This document shows positions 27,039 through 34,878 of a stretch of DNA of 46,707 nucleotides, one piece after another. The stretch is taken from positions 1 through 46,707 of the forward strand of contig JBGTBQ010000252.1 of NCBI GenBank assembly GCA_041749275.1, written 5' to 3'. Under the pieces are notes generated by a model. The model was not told the DNA's origin. It was given only the letters and a program-made list of their open reading frames with translations, and did no database searches. Within the stretch, counting starts at the first letter, position 1. Each line of letters begins with the position of its first letter. Position numbers and translations under genes: made by a program. The stretch comes from JBGTBQ01 sp041749275 (GTDB lineage: Bacteria; Acidobacteriota; Blastocatellia; Pyrinomonadales; Pyrinomonadaceae).

Positions 27039-27950
27039 ATGAGCAGGATGTGGGGGGCTTTAATGTGCGGAGTCGGGCTGCTGGTGTTCGGCGCCCTTGC
27101 CTCGCCGACGGGTTACATGAAGGCGCACGCGGGCGGCGTCGGCGGAGGCGTCGCGCAGGACAGATATACGCGGCCTATCCGGCAAAGCAATTTTGAAGTT
27201 GAAGTGCTCGTGAACGGCTATCCGCTCGATGCGCTCTACGGGCGCGGCAGGCGTTACGTTGAGGCCGTCGAGGGCGCTGAGTATGAACTGCGCGTGAGGA
27301 ACCCGCTGCCCGTCCGCGTCGCGGTTGCGCTCTCGGTGGACGGCCTCAACACGATTGACGCGCGCCACACGTCTAGTTGGGACGCGAGCAAATGGGTCAT
27401 CGAGCCGTATGGGACAATCCGCATCGGCGGCTGGCAGATGAGTTCGTCGCGCGCGCGCCGCTTCTACTTCACGTCCGAGCGCGACTCTTATGCCGCGAAA
27501 CTCGGACGCAAGACCGACTTGGGCGTCATCACCGCCGTCTTCTACCGTGAAAGGGAGTCTCGCCCACCAATGCCCGTCACGCCGAGGCCGCCTTACCGTC
27601 GTGATGAGGAATCTCCGCGCGAGCGTTCCGAGAGCAGGAAGTCCGAGTCTTCTACCGCGCAGGCCGACAGCGCGGGCCGGGCCGGACAGGACAGGAACGC
27701 CGCCCCCATGCGACACGATGACGATTACGCGGCGACGGGCATCGGTCGCTCGGTCACGAACAACGTCAGTTGGATCAGCATGGACTTGATGCGTCAGCCC
27801 GCCGCCGAAGTCTCCATTCGTTACGAGTATGGCGACACGCTCTACAAACTCGGCGTGCTGCCGCGCCCGCGCACGGATGAGAACGCCCTGCGAAGGCGCG
27901 AGCGTGCGCGCGGCTTTGAAGACCCGCGGTACAGCCCTGAGCCGCGTTGA
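27039..27950 (+). CDS. Conserved secreted protein of unknown function
   Basis: No named family recognised. 303 residues behind a good GGAGG ribosome site. The N-terminus is a signal peptide or anchor (MWGALMCGVGLLVFGALASPTG). Residues about 50-170 form a beta-rich globular domain: FEVEVLVNGYPL, YVEAVEGAEYELRVRNPLPV, RVAVALSVDGLNTIDARHTS, WVIEPYGTIRIGGWQMSS and ARRFYFTS follow one another like strands. A Pro/Arg/Ser-rich linker (about 175-235) leads to a second ordered segment, SVTNNVSWISMDLMRQPAAE. A signal peptide and the VDGLNTIDA motif suggest a cell-surface or binding role, but there is no direct evidence. It stands alone, 110 bases after the VKOR gene. Confidence 0.75.
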   Translation: MSRMWGALMCGVGLLVFGALASPTGYMKAHAGGVGGGVAQDRYTRPIRQSNFEVEVLVNGYPLDALYGRGRRYVEAVEGAEYELRVRNPLPVRVAVALSVDGLNTIDARHTSSWDASKWVIEPYGTIRIGGWQMSSSRARRFYFTSERDSYAAKLGRKTDLGVITAVFYRERESRPPMPVTPRPPYRRDEESPRERSESRKSESSTAQADSAGRAGQDRNAAPMRHDDDYAATGIGRSVTNNVSWISMDLMRQPAAEVSIRYEYGDTLYKLGVLPRPRTDENALRRRERARGFEDPRYSPEPR

Positions 27951-28021
27951 AGAATTGGAACCTTTCTTCGCGGCGCGCGTCTAAACCGGAAAGCTGTTTC
28001 GTATCTGATGAGGTGTGAGCC

Positions 28022-28609
28022 ATGTCTTTTCGTACCAATCCGCTCGACCACGTGAAGGTCGCCTCGCCTTGCCCCGCCGACTGGGACGCGATGATCGGCA
28101 ATGAGCGCGTGCGCTTCTGCGGCCAGTGCCAGTTGAACGTCTACAACCTTTCGGGGATGTCGAAGCGCGAGGCAGAGGCGCTCGTCACGAACACGGAAGG
28201 GCGTCTTTGCGTCCGCTACTTCTCGCGCGCAGACGGGACGATTCTGACGAAGAATTGCCCGGTCGGCCTGCGAGCGTTGAAGCGTCGCGCCTCACGCGTC
28301 GCACGGGCGACCATGTCCGCCGTGCTCGGTTTCCTCTCCGGGGTAGGGTTCAACTTTGCGCTGAACCGGAGCGAGAACGACACTATGTTTGAGCGCCAGA
28401 CGGTTGGGGTCATGGTTGCGAATTACCCGATAACCAACGAAGGCGTGCTGGTCGTAGAGCCGGCTCGACTTGAACCGATACGCGAGCCACTTGTTGGACA
28501 GGCAATGACAGAAAAAGATTACGCGGAAATCAGAGGGCGTCTGGTAAGGCAAGAGACGAAGGGTGATCTGCTGAACAAGGTGAGATTCCCGCGAAGGGCT
28601 AAGGACTGA
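28022..28609 (+). CDS. Unknown cysteine-rich membrane-associated protein
   Basis: 195 residues, no named function. The N-terminal 85 residues have a striking pattern of five cysteines: SPCPADWDAMIG (C17), RFCGQCQLNVYNLSGMS (C33, C36), EGRLCVRYFSRADGTI (C63) and LTKNCPVGLRAL (C79). The tight RFCxxC and surrounding invariant-looking W, M and N residues suggest a metal or Fe-S site. One hydrophobic segment (about 94-113, TMSAVLGFLSGVGFNFAL) follows a basic stretch, placing the Cys domain in the cytoplasm. The C-terminal third is charged and probably flexible. A GAGGTG site precedes the ATG. The role is unknown; a redox or metal-sensing membrane protein is one possibility. Confidence 0.75.
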   Translation: MSFRTNPLDHVKVASPCPADWDAMIGNERVRFCGQCQLNVYNLSGMSKREAEALVTNTEGRLCVRYFSRADGTILTKNCPVGLRALKRRASRVARATMSAVLGFLSGVGFNFALNRSENDTMFERQTVGVMVANYPITNEGVLVVEPARLEPIREPLVGQAMTEKDYAEIRGRLVRQETKGDLLNKVRFPRRAKD

Positions 28610-28626
28610 AGCCTTGCACGCCAGAA

Positions 28627-28674
28627 AATGAGCGGCGTCTTTCCGAATACCGAAAGCGCCGCTCATTTCTCTTT
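28627..28674. terminator. Bidirectional intrinsic terminator
   Basis: AATGAGCGGCG (28627-28637) pairs with 28657-28667, and CTTTC/GAAAG extends the stem inside. A TTTCTCTTT tract follows on the plus strand and TTTT precedes on the minus strand. It separates the cysteine-rich gene from the convergent transglycosylase gene. Confidence 0.85.
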
Positions 28675-28679
28675 CGGGC

Positions 28680-30161
28680 CTAACGCTTCGGCTTCAGGTC
28701 TTCGGTGTAAAGCTCCGTGTAGGCGCGATAACTCGACGCCACCTTCATGGCATAGTCCTTTGAATCGGTGAAGCCGATCTCGGAGTTGAAGACGCCGCGA
28801 TCTTTGTGGACGGCGCGGCGCACCCAGCGAGCGACGTTCTCCTCGCCGCCATTGTAGGACGCCGCCACCGCTTCGGGCAGGCCGGGGAACATCTTCCACA
28901 ACTCATCAAGGTAGGCGCTCGCCAGCAGAATCGAGACTTCGGGGCGGTAGAGATCGTCCTCCGACAGCTTGCCGAGCTTGACCCGCGGTGCGTATTTCGC
29001 GGCCACGTCGGGCGTAAACTGCATCAGCCCGCGCGCGCCCGCCGGGGACTTGGCGCGCTCCTTGAAACTGCTCTCCTCACGCATGATCGCCAGCATCAGA
29101 CGCGGGTCTACGTCACGCCCTTTCACGGCCCGCAGAATGATGTCGCGGTAAGGCGCGGGGTAACTGCCCGCGAGCCGCTTCGCTTCGGCATGAGCACGCT
29201 CCTCGCGCGTCGCCGCCGCGCTCTTCGCCGCCGCGCCCAACTTGCGTAGCCGCTCCGTCGCGCGCGCGCCATAGTAGGCATTCAATCCGTCCGAGATACC
29301 CTGATAAGCTCTGATGGCCTGTTCCTTCCGACCATCCTGTTCGAGCGCGTAGGCGCGCAGGTAGGCGACTTCCGTTTGCGTGGTGCTCGTTTCACGTCCG
29401 AAGCTGGCGCGGCTCAGTTCGTCCGCCGCGCGGAGAGCGGAGGGCCAGTCGTTGCGCGCCACGTCGAGACGGAGACGGGCGAAGAGCGCGTTGGTCTCGG
29501 CGGGCTTGCCTCTGAAACGCTCGCGCGTGCGCTCGACCCACTGTAGCGCGTCGTCGGGGCGACCCGCTTCGCGCAGCGAGTCAACGATGTTCAGATAGGC
29601 ATTCTCGATGCGCTCGCCGTTCGGGAAACGCTCGACGTATTCAGCGTAGCGCGCCGCTGCCTCGCCGGCGCGGTTCATCCGCAGGAGAGTGGCGGCGACA
29701 TAGTAGAAGCCCTCGCGCCCGCCGGGAGTCTGCGAGTAAGTCTCTCCGAGCGTCTGGAAGACAGGCAGCGCCTCCTCGTAGCGCTTCTCCTGAAAAAGCG
29801 ACCGACCGATGAGGAAGTGTGCGTTCGGAACGCTCACGTCGTTCGGGTAATAAGCGATGACAGCGCGCCAGTGCGCCCGCGCTTCGTCGAAGGCGCGGTT
29901 GGCGTGGTAGATGGCGGCGCGGCGCAAGTGCTCCGTCGCCGGGAGTTTCTGAAGTTGCCCGTCCGCGCCACGTCCCGTGCTGTCCATGCGTCTCGTCGTG
30001 TTGAGCGCGTCCTCCGACTGCTCTTCGGCGGTAAGGACGATAGCCTCCGCCGTGTATGGTAACGACGTGTTAGTGGGCGTTGAATTTTCGACGCGCGCAC
30101 ACGCGAAAGAGAGCGCGAGCGCGGGCAGGCAGACGGAGAAAAAATATGCGAGTGCGACCAT
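28680..30161 (-). CDS. Soluble lytic transglycosylase-like protein with TPR repeats
   Basis: Peptidoglycan lytic transglycosylase (Slt type), which cleaves the MurNAc-GlcNAc bond with formation of 1,6-anhydroMurNAc. From ATG 30161 the protein has 493 residues: a signal peptide or lipoprotein leader ending ALALSFAC, then several TPR-like helical repeats (about 75-330, e.g. AHFLIGRSLFQEKRYEEALP and NAYLNIVDSLREAGRPDDAL) that in Slt form the doughnut, then the SLT domain (about 370-493). The catalytic glutamate is in IMREESSFKERAKSPAGARG, followed by LMQFTP and AVAASYNGGEENV. The open frame extends upstream to 30314 but would overlap the OsmC gene, so an internal start is preferred; none has a strong ribosome site. 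Confidence 0.88.
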   Translation of the reverse strand: MVALAYFFSVCLPALALSFACARVENSTPTNTSLPYTAEAIVLTAEEQSEDALNTTRRMDSTGRGADGQLQKLPATEHLRRAAIYHANRAFDEARAHWRAVIAYYPNDVSVPNAHFLIGRSLFQEKRYEEALPVFQTLGETYSQTPGGREGFYYVAATLLRMNRAGEAAARYAEYVERFPNGERIENAYLNIVDSLREAGRPDDALQWVERTRERFRGKPAETNALFARLRLDVARNDWPSALRAADELSRASFGRETSTTQTEVAYLRAYALEQDGRKEQAIRAYQGISDGLNAYYGARATERLRKLGAAAKSAAATREERAHAEAKRLAGSYPAPYRDIILRAVKGRDVDPRLMLAIMREESSFKERAKSPAGARGLMQFTPDVAAKYAPRVKLGKLSEDDLYRPEVSILLASAYLDELWKMFPGLPEAVAASYNGGEENVARWVRRAVHKDRGVFNSEIGFTDSKDYAMKVASSYRAYTELYTEDLKPKR

Positions 30162-30273
30162 GCTGAATCTACTTCGTCCTTTGTTTTTGATTCGCAACAG
30201 CGAAGCTCTGGTATTCGATGCGGAGTTGATGGAAGAGGGGAGCCTGTAAATTTTCGTCGAAAGAAAACAACGG

Positions 30274-30717
30274 TCAATCTTCCGCTGTCTTGTCCGAATC
30301 CTCGATGATCTCATAACTCGAAACGATCTCGACGGCGGGCCGGAGCGTCGCCGCCACGCTGCAATACTTCGTCTCCGATAACTCGATGGCGGAAGCGACG
30401 GCTCTTTCCGAGACGTTGTGGCCGCGGACGATATGGCGCACCACCATGCGCGTATAAGCGCGTGGATGCTCGTCGCGGCGCGTGCCGCTGACTTCCACGC
30501 GATAGCCGGTCACCTGCTCGCGCTTTTTTCGCAGAATGGAGACGACATCAACCGCCGTGCAACTGCCGAGCGCGAGCAGCAGCAACTCCATCGGCGTCGC
30601 GGCGCTCGCGCGCTCCGAGTCGGTTTCGAGCACCTGTGCGTGCCCGCTCGGCGTGATGCCGACGAAAAGGTCTATGCCCGCGGTATAGACGACCGCTTTC
30701 GTGTCTTTCCGAGCCAT
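30274..30717 (-). CDS. OsmC-family peroxiredoxin-like protein
   Basis: Cytoplasmic thiol peroxidase-like protein of 147 residues, OsmC/Ohr superfamily, in which two cysteines reduce organic hydroperoxides. ATG 30717 is chosen because GGAGG lies 9 bases upstream, and because the frame further upstream lacks protein character. Motifs: ATPMELLLLALGSCTAVDVV with the first cysteine, and SETKYCSVAATL with the second. It is of the YhfA/OsmC-like subgroup rather than Ohr. The transglycosylase gene follows in the same direction after about 110 bases. Confidence 0.88.
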   Translation of the reverse strand: MARKDTKAVVYTAGIDLFVGITPSGHAQVLETDSERASAATPMELLLLALGSCTAVDVVSILRKKREQVTGYRVEVSGTRRDEHPRAYTRMVVRHIVRGHNVSERAVASAIELSETKYCSVAATLRPAVEIVSSYEIIEDSDKTAED

Positions 30718-31327
30718 CCGACAATGCCTCCGTGGGCAAAGAATAACACGCGGTCGTGATTGCAAGCATTCTTGCCTACAAGCGTATCCCACCGAGGCTG
30801 ATGAGTTTTCGCAAAACATAAAGCGTTGAGTTGTACTCATCTCAATTATCCGCGCGCACAAAAAAATCGCACAAAGATAACTCCTTTTCTTGACGCCGCT
30901 AATTTTCGTAGGCAGCGGGTAAATATCTATTTATCGTTGTACTTAACTAGAACATCAAAGCTCTGATTCGTACAGAATATGTCGTGGAAAAGGGGTTCAT
31001 ATTGAATGCATATATATTAATCACAAACGGCAACCTCTACGCCTTTTCATTGAATCACACTAATAAGTTGCGCCTCTCCCTGCTGTTCGCGCGTTTACTT
31101 TCTATCATTGAGTGAGCAAGAAGATACCGGCACAAGTCTTGCTTGTTAATAGTATTAGTTGGAGGCTCGCCTTGCCCTGAATCAGTAGGTTTCTCCCTTA
31201 TTTAAAGATGCGAGGTTCCCCATTATGACATTGGATTGGGCATAAGCTTGTCATTCCAAATCGTCGCCGAACACGGTCCTTTGATACTAAAGAAAAACCG
31301 GGAAACATTTAGCTGGAGGAAGACACT
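30718..31327. other. 610-bp AT-rich intergenic region
   Basis: No gene, RNA or repeat was recognised. The sequence is clearly more AT-rich than the surrounding genes (for example ATATATATTAATCAC near 31010), so it probably holds the promoters of the two divergent flanking genes, but no -35/-10 pair could be fixed. A small TGAGT-TGT-ACTCA palindrome lies near 30830. Confidence 0.4.
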
Positions 31328-33280
31328 ATGAGAAGAATCAGACAGACAATTTCTTTCGCGCTCGTGCTCGCAATGTTGAGCATGGGACTGACAGCGGCGC
31401 AGGCGCAGAGACGCCCGTACCGCATGACTGACCGGCAGATTGACAACATCATCCGCCGCGTCGAAAATTCCGCGGACGTGTTCCGCAAGAGCCTCGACAC
31501 TGCGCTCGACCGGAGCCGCTATGACGGGACTCGCCAAGAGGACAACATCAACAGTTTCGTTCAGAACTTCGAGAACGCGACGAATCAGTTGCGCGACCGT
31601 TTTAACCGTCGTGTTTCAGTCGGGTCTGACGTAGAGCTTGTTTTGCGGCAGGCCGGCGACATCAACAACTTCATGCTTCGCAACCGACTCGCGGGTCGCG
31701 CCGAAAATGATTGGGTAGCGGTGCGGACGAACCTCGACGCGCTGGCGAGTGCCTACGGCGTCTCGTGGCGCTGGAATCAGCCGGGGCAACTGCCGCCGGT
31801 TGGTGCTGGCGGTTCGTATCGCCTTACTGACCAACAGGTCAGCGCTATCATCCGTCGCGTCGAGAATCGCACGGATACTTTCCGCACGAGCATTGATCGA
31901 GCACTCGACCGGAGCGTCTATGACGGCACCAATGCGGAGAACAACATCAATCAATTTGTCCGCGACTTCGAGAACGCGACCGATCAGTTACGCAACCGTT
32001 TTGACAATCGTCGTTCGGTTGCCTCGGACGTGGAGAGCGTTCTCAGCCGCGCGGCCTCCATTGACAGCTTTATGCGGCGGAACCGTTTGAACCGCCGGGT
32101 GGAGAACCAATGGACGTTGCTGCGTACAGACTTGAATGAACTGGCGAGCGCCTACAGCGTCGCGTGGAACTGGGACGCGCCGAACACGTTCCCCACGCCC
32201 GGCGGCGGCTCCACCGCGTACAATCGCCTGACGGGAACTTTTCGGCTCGACGTGTCGCGCAGCGATAACCCGCGCGATGTCGCCGACCGCGCGACGCGCA
32301 ACCTGCCCTCCAACGAGCGGCAGCGCGTCTATGACCGCGTGCTGACGAGGCTCGAATCGCCCGACATGCTCGCCATCGAGCGCACGGGTGCGCGCGTCAC
32401 CATCGCTTCGACCCGCGCGCCGCAGACCACTTTCGACGCCGACGGGCGCGAGAGCAGGGAACAACTTCCGAATGGGATGACTTCACGCGTCACCTCCACT
32501 TTGAGCGGTGATCGTTTGGTCGTCCGCTCGACCGGATTCCGCGAGAACGACTTTTCGGTGACGTTTGATCCGATTAACAACGGGCGGCAATTGCAGGTCA
32601 CGCGCGAAATCTATTCCGACCGGCTCGGCTCGAATCCCGTCGTCGTGCGAAATCTCTACGACCGGACTTCCGATGTGGCGGATTTCAACATCTATCGAGG
32701 CACGACCACCTCGCCCTATCCGTCCGACACGAGCGGCGTGAGCGGCGAGTACGGCGTTCGCAACGGCGAGACAATCGTCGCCACGATGAACACCGACTTG
32801 ACGAGTAAGACGGCGCAAGTCGGCGACCGTTTCACGATGACTGTGCGCGAGCCTGCGGAGTATCGAGGCTCGGTCATCGAAGGGCGCGTCGCCAACGTCA
32901 GCCGCAGCGGGCGCATCACGGGCCGTTCCGACATCGCGCTCGACTTCGAGACGATTCGGATGACCGATGGTCGCAGCTACCGTTTCGCGGGCTTGATTGA
33001 TACCGTCCGCACACCGAACGGCGAGACCGTGAAGGTGGACAACGAAGGCACGGTGAAAGATGACGACAGCCGCGGCAACACGACCGTGCAACGCACGGCC
33101 ATCGGCACGGCGGTCGGCGCGATTATCGGCGCGATAGCCGGCGGCGGCAAGGGCGCGGCCATCGGCGCTATCGTCGGCGCGGGCGCGGGCGCGGGTTCGG
33201 TCTACGTGCAGGGCCGCGAAGACATCGAACTGTTGAGCGGCACGGAGTTGACGATTCGTGCGAGCGCACCGAATCGGTAA
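31328..33280 (+). CDS. Secreted protein with a duplicated domain and a glycine zipper
   Basis: 650 residues; GGAGGAAG precedes the ATG. A signal peptide (about 1-27, ending AAQAQ) is followed by two tandem copies of a 118-residue alpha-helical domain, at about 31-148 and 163-281. Matching segments are TDRQIDNIIRRVENSADVFR versus TDQQVSAIIRRVENRTDTFR, and SFVQNFENATNQLRDRFNR versus QFVRDFENATDQLRNRFDNR. A middle region (about 300-470) looks like a beta-rich binding domain with NGMTSRVTSTLSGDRLVVRS. The C-terminal region has AIGTAVGAIIGAIAGGGKG, a glycine zipper able to insert in a membrane, then VYVQGREDIELLSGTELTIR. A cell-envelope role is likely; no specific function can be assigned. Confidence 0.8.
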   Translation: MRRIRQTISFALVLAMLSMGLTAAQAQRRPYRMTDRQIDNIIRRVENSADVFRKSLDTALDRSRYDGTRQEDNINSFVQNFENATNQLRDRFNRRVSVGSDVELVLRQAGDINNFMLRNRLAGRAENDWVAVRTNLDALASAYGVSWRWNQPGQLPPVGAGGSYRLTDQQVSAIIRRVENRTDTFRTSIDRALDRSVYDGTNAENNINQFVRDFENATDQLRNRFDNRRSVASDVESVLSRAASIDSFMRRNRLNRRVENQWTLLRTDLNELASAYSVAWNWDAPNTFPTPGGGSTAYNRLTGTFRLDVSRSDNPRDVADRATRNLPSNERQRVYDRVLTRLESPDMLAIERTGARVTIASTRAPQTTFDADGRESREQLPNGMTSRVTSTLSGDRLVVRSTGFRENDFSVTFDPINNGRQLQVTREIYSDRLGSNPVVVRNLYDRTSDVADFNIYRGTTTSPYPSDTSGVSGEYGVRNGETIVATMNTDLTSKTAQVGDRFTMTVREPAEYRGSVIEGRVANVSRSGRITGRSDIALDFETIRMTDGRSYRFAGLIDTVRTPNGETVKVDNEGTVKDDDSRGNTTVQRTAIGTAVGAIIGAIAGGGKGAAIGAIVGAGAGAGSVYVQGREDIELLSGTELTIRASAPNR

Positions 33281-33305
33281 GAGTAAACAGAAAGCAGTAA
33301 CCACG

Positions 33306-33344
33306 GAGGGCTTGAGTCATTCGATCTCAAGCCCTCTGCTTTTT
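33306..33344 (+). terminator. Intrinsic terminator
   Basis: GAGGGCTTGAG (33306-33316) pairs perfectly with 33326-33336, followed by TGCTTTTT. It closes the transcript of the duplicated-domain protein. Confidence 0.85.
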
Positions 33345-33385
33345 CTCGCCAATACTTTCCGCCCACGGCTCATTTTCATCTGGGT

Positions 33386-33415
33386 TTGACAGACTTCCTC
33401 TCACTCAGCTATAAG
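33386..33415 (+). promoter_or_regulatory. Sigma-70-type promoter of the his operon
   Basis: A consensus TTGACA (33386-33391) and TATAAG (33410-33415) separated by 18 bases. Transcription should start near 33422, giving a leader of about 290 nucleotides before hisZ that contains the His-rich leader ORF and the attenuator. Confidence 0.75.
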
Positions 33416-33448
33416 AAACCTTCCCGCAGCCGCGGGGGTAAAATATTG

Positions 33449-33517
33449 ATGACCTACCACGCGTCCAACATTACGCTGCATCATGGCGAGCACCATCGCC
33501 ACGCGGCGTCGTGTTGA
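33449..33517 (+). CDS. hisL: Histidine-rich leader peptide of the his operon
   Basis: A 22-codon frame starting with ATG 33449 (GGGGGT about 10 bases upstream) and ending TGA 33515-33517. It begins MTYHASNITLHH and continues GEHHRHAASC; histidines are at positions 4, 11, 12, 15, 16 and 18, six in 22 codons. It lies between a strong promoter and the first his gene and is followed by an intrinsic terminator. This is the arrangement of ribosome-mediated attenuation: low charged tRNA-His would stall the ribosome on these codons. The name hisL follows the enterobacterial analogue; sequence homology to it is not claimed. The inference is strong but unconfirmed. Confidence 0.75.
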   Translation: MTYHASNITLHHGEHHRHAASC

Positions 33518-33618
33518 CGGCGGTCTCGGTCTGGCGAACGCGAAGCTCAAGAGCCTAGCGGACGCGCAACGAATCGAAGAAACGCTGCCGGCGACACACG
33601 CATCCGGCAGCGTTTTTG
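33495..33618 (+). promoter_or_regulatory. Transcription attenuator of the his operon
   Basis: Four ordered segments can pair in two exclusive ways. Segment 1, ATCGCC (33495-33500), lies in the His codons. Segment 2, CGGCGGT (33518-33524), follows the leader stop codon. Segment 3, AACGCTGCCGG (33581-33591), and segment 4, its exact complement (33604-33614), form the terminator, followed by TTTTGTTTT. Segment 2 can pair either with segment 1 or, using two G-U pairs, with GCTGCCG of segment 3, which would prevent the terminator. Stalling on His codons would cover segment 1 and favour read-through. Segments 3-4 are certain as a hairpin; the 1-2 and 2-3 pairings are short and inferred by eye. Confidence 0.65.
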
Positions 33619-33711
33619 TTTTCGCGTTCAGCTATCAGCCCTGAGCGGCTCCAACGTTTGAGGGAAGAAAGAAGCTCGATGGACGAGAAAAACTGAGTGT
33701 TGAATGTCTGA

Positions 33712-34878
33712 ATGCTACCCATGACCGATTCGCTTTCAAAAATTCCAAATGGCATGCGCTATCACTTCGGCGCGGAGGCGAGGCTGCGCCGCGCGGTCGA
33801 GGACGAGGCGATGGCGGTGTTCGACGGCTGGAGCTTTGAGGAAATCTCCGCGCCGACCGTGGATTATTACGCACTCTTCGAGCGTGGTATGGGGCACGGC
33901 GAAGCTCATCGCGCTTTCCGCTTCACGGATACGGACGGACGTATGCTCGCACTAAGGCCGGACGTGACCTCTTCGGTCGCGCGGGCCGCCGCCACGCTCT
34001 TCGCCGCGCGCCCGCGCCCCTTGCGCTTTTGCTACGCAGCTACGGTCTTCCGCCAGCAACCGCGCTCGCGCGCCGAATGGCGCAGACAGAGCCGTCAGGT
34101 GGGTTGCGAGTTGATCGGCGTCGCAAGCCTCGGCGCGGACATGGAGATGCTCCTCATCGTGGCGGAGGTGCTCGACCGTCTGGGGCTGCGGGCCGATTAC
34201 CGTGTCACGCTTAGTCACGTGGGCGTCTTTAACGGCGTCGCCCGTCTGCTCGGTCTCGACGAAGATGCGCGAGAAAGGATGCGCCTGTTGATTGACACGA
34301 GAAACTCCGGAGAACTCGTTAGGTTTCTGGACGAGCGCGCCCCCGGCGCCGGAGCAATCGGACTGGCTGGACGGCTCGCGCGGCTTTCGGGCAAAGGCGA
34401 GACGCTCGCGGAGGCGCGGCGCGCGGCTGAAGGCATCTCCGCGCGCGGCATGGCCGACGAGGGAGTGGGAGACGCGCTCGACGCGCTCGAAAAACTGTGG
34501 GGCATGGTCGAAGAGTTGGGCTTCGCTGAAAACTTTGAAGTTGACCTTGCCGACGTGTCGGGGCTGGATTACTACACGGGGCTTGTCTTTCGCGTCTATG
34601 TTGCGGGCGCGGGCGCGCGTGTCGGTAGCGGCGGTCGTTATGATGACCTCACCGCCAACTTCGGTCGGAGTGAATCGGCCACTGGCTTCGTGCTTGAGCT
34701 TGATGCACTGGCGGAGGTGCTTGCTCGGGGAGAATATTTCCGGCGGCGAAACGGGGAGCAGCCGCCCTCGCTCATCTCAGGCCGCGCCGAAAGCGAGACT
34801 TTCCGCGAAGCGTTGAGAAGACGCGCGGCAGGCGAGGGGCTTATGCTTTCAGTGACAGGCGAAGAAGAAGAATGCTGA
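33712..34878 (+). CDS. hisZ: ATP phosphoribosyltransferase regulatory subunit HisZ
   Basis: HisRS-like protein without aminoacylation function that activates the short form of HisG in the first step of histidine synthesis. 388 residues. The opening KIPNGMRYHFGAEARLRRAV, ALRPDVTSSVARAAA (motif 2 region) and QSRQVGCELIGVASLGADME are typical of HisZ; GLDYYTGLVFRVYVAGAGAR and VGSGGRYDDLTANFG come from the histidine-binding part. It overlaps hisG by 7 bases. ATG 33712 or ATG 33721 could be the start; neither has an obvious ribosome site. It opens the his operon after the attenuator. The short 216-residue HisG downstream confirms the role. Confidence 0.9.
   Translation: MLPMTDSLSKIPNGMRYHFGAEARLRRAVEDEAMAVFDGWSFEEISAPTVDYYALFERGMGHGEAHRAFRFTDTDGRMLALRPDVTSSVARAAATLFAARPRPLRFCYAATVFRQQPRSRAEWRRQSRQVGCELIGVASLGADMEMLLIVAEVLDRLGLRADYRVTLSHVGVFNGVARLLGLDEDARERMRLLIDTRNSGELVRFLDERAPGAGAIGLAGRLARLSGKGETLAEARRAAEGISARGMADEGVGDALDALEKLWGMVEELGFAENFEVDLADVSGLDYYTGLVFRVYVAGAGARVGSGGRYDDLTANFGRSESATGFVLELDALAEVLARGEYFRRRNGEQPPSLISGRAESETFREALRRRAAGEGLMLSVTGEEEEC

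Noticed and set aside
30162..30314. N-terminal extension of the transglycosylase
   Set aside because: The extra 51 residues precede the signal-like segment and overlap the OsmC gene, so an internal start is more likely.
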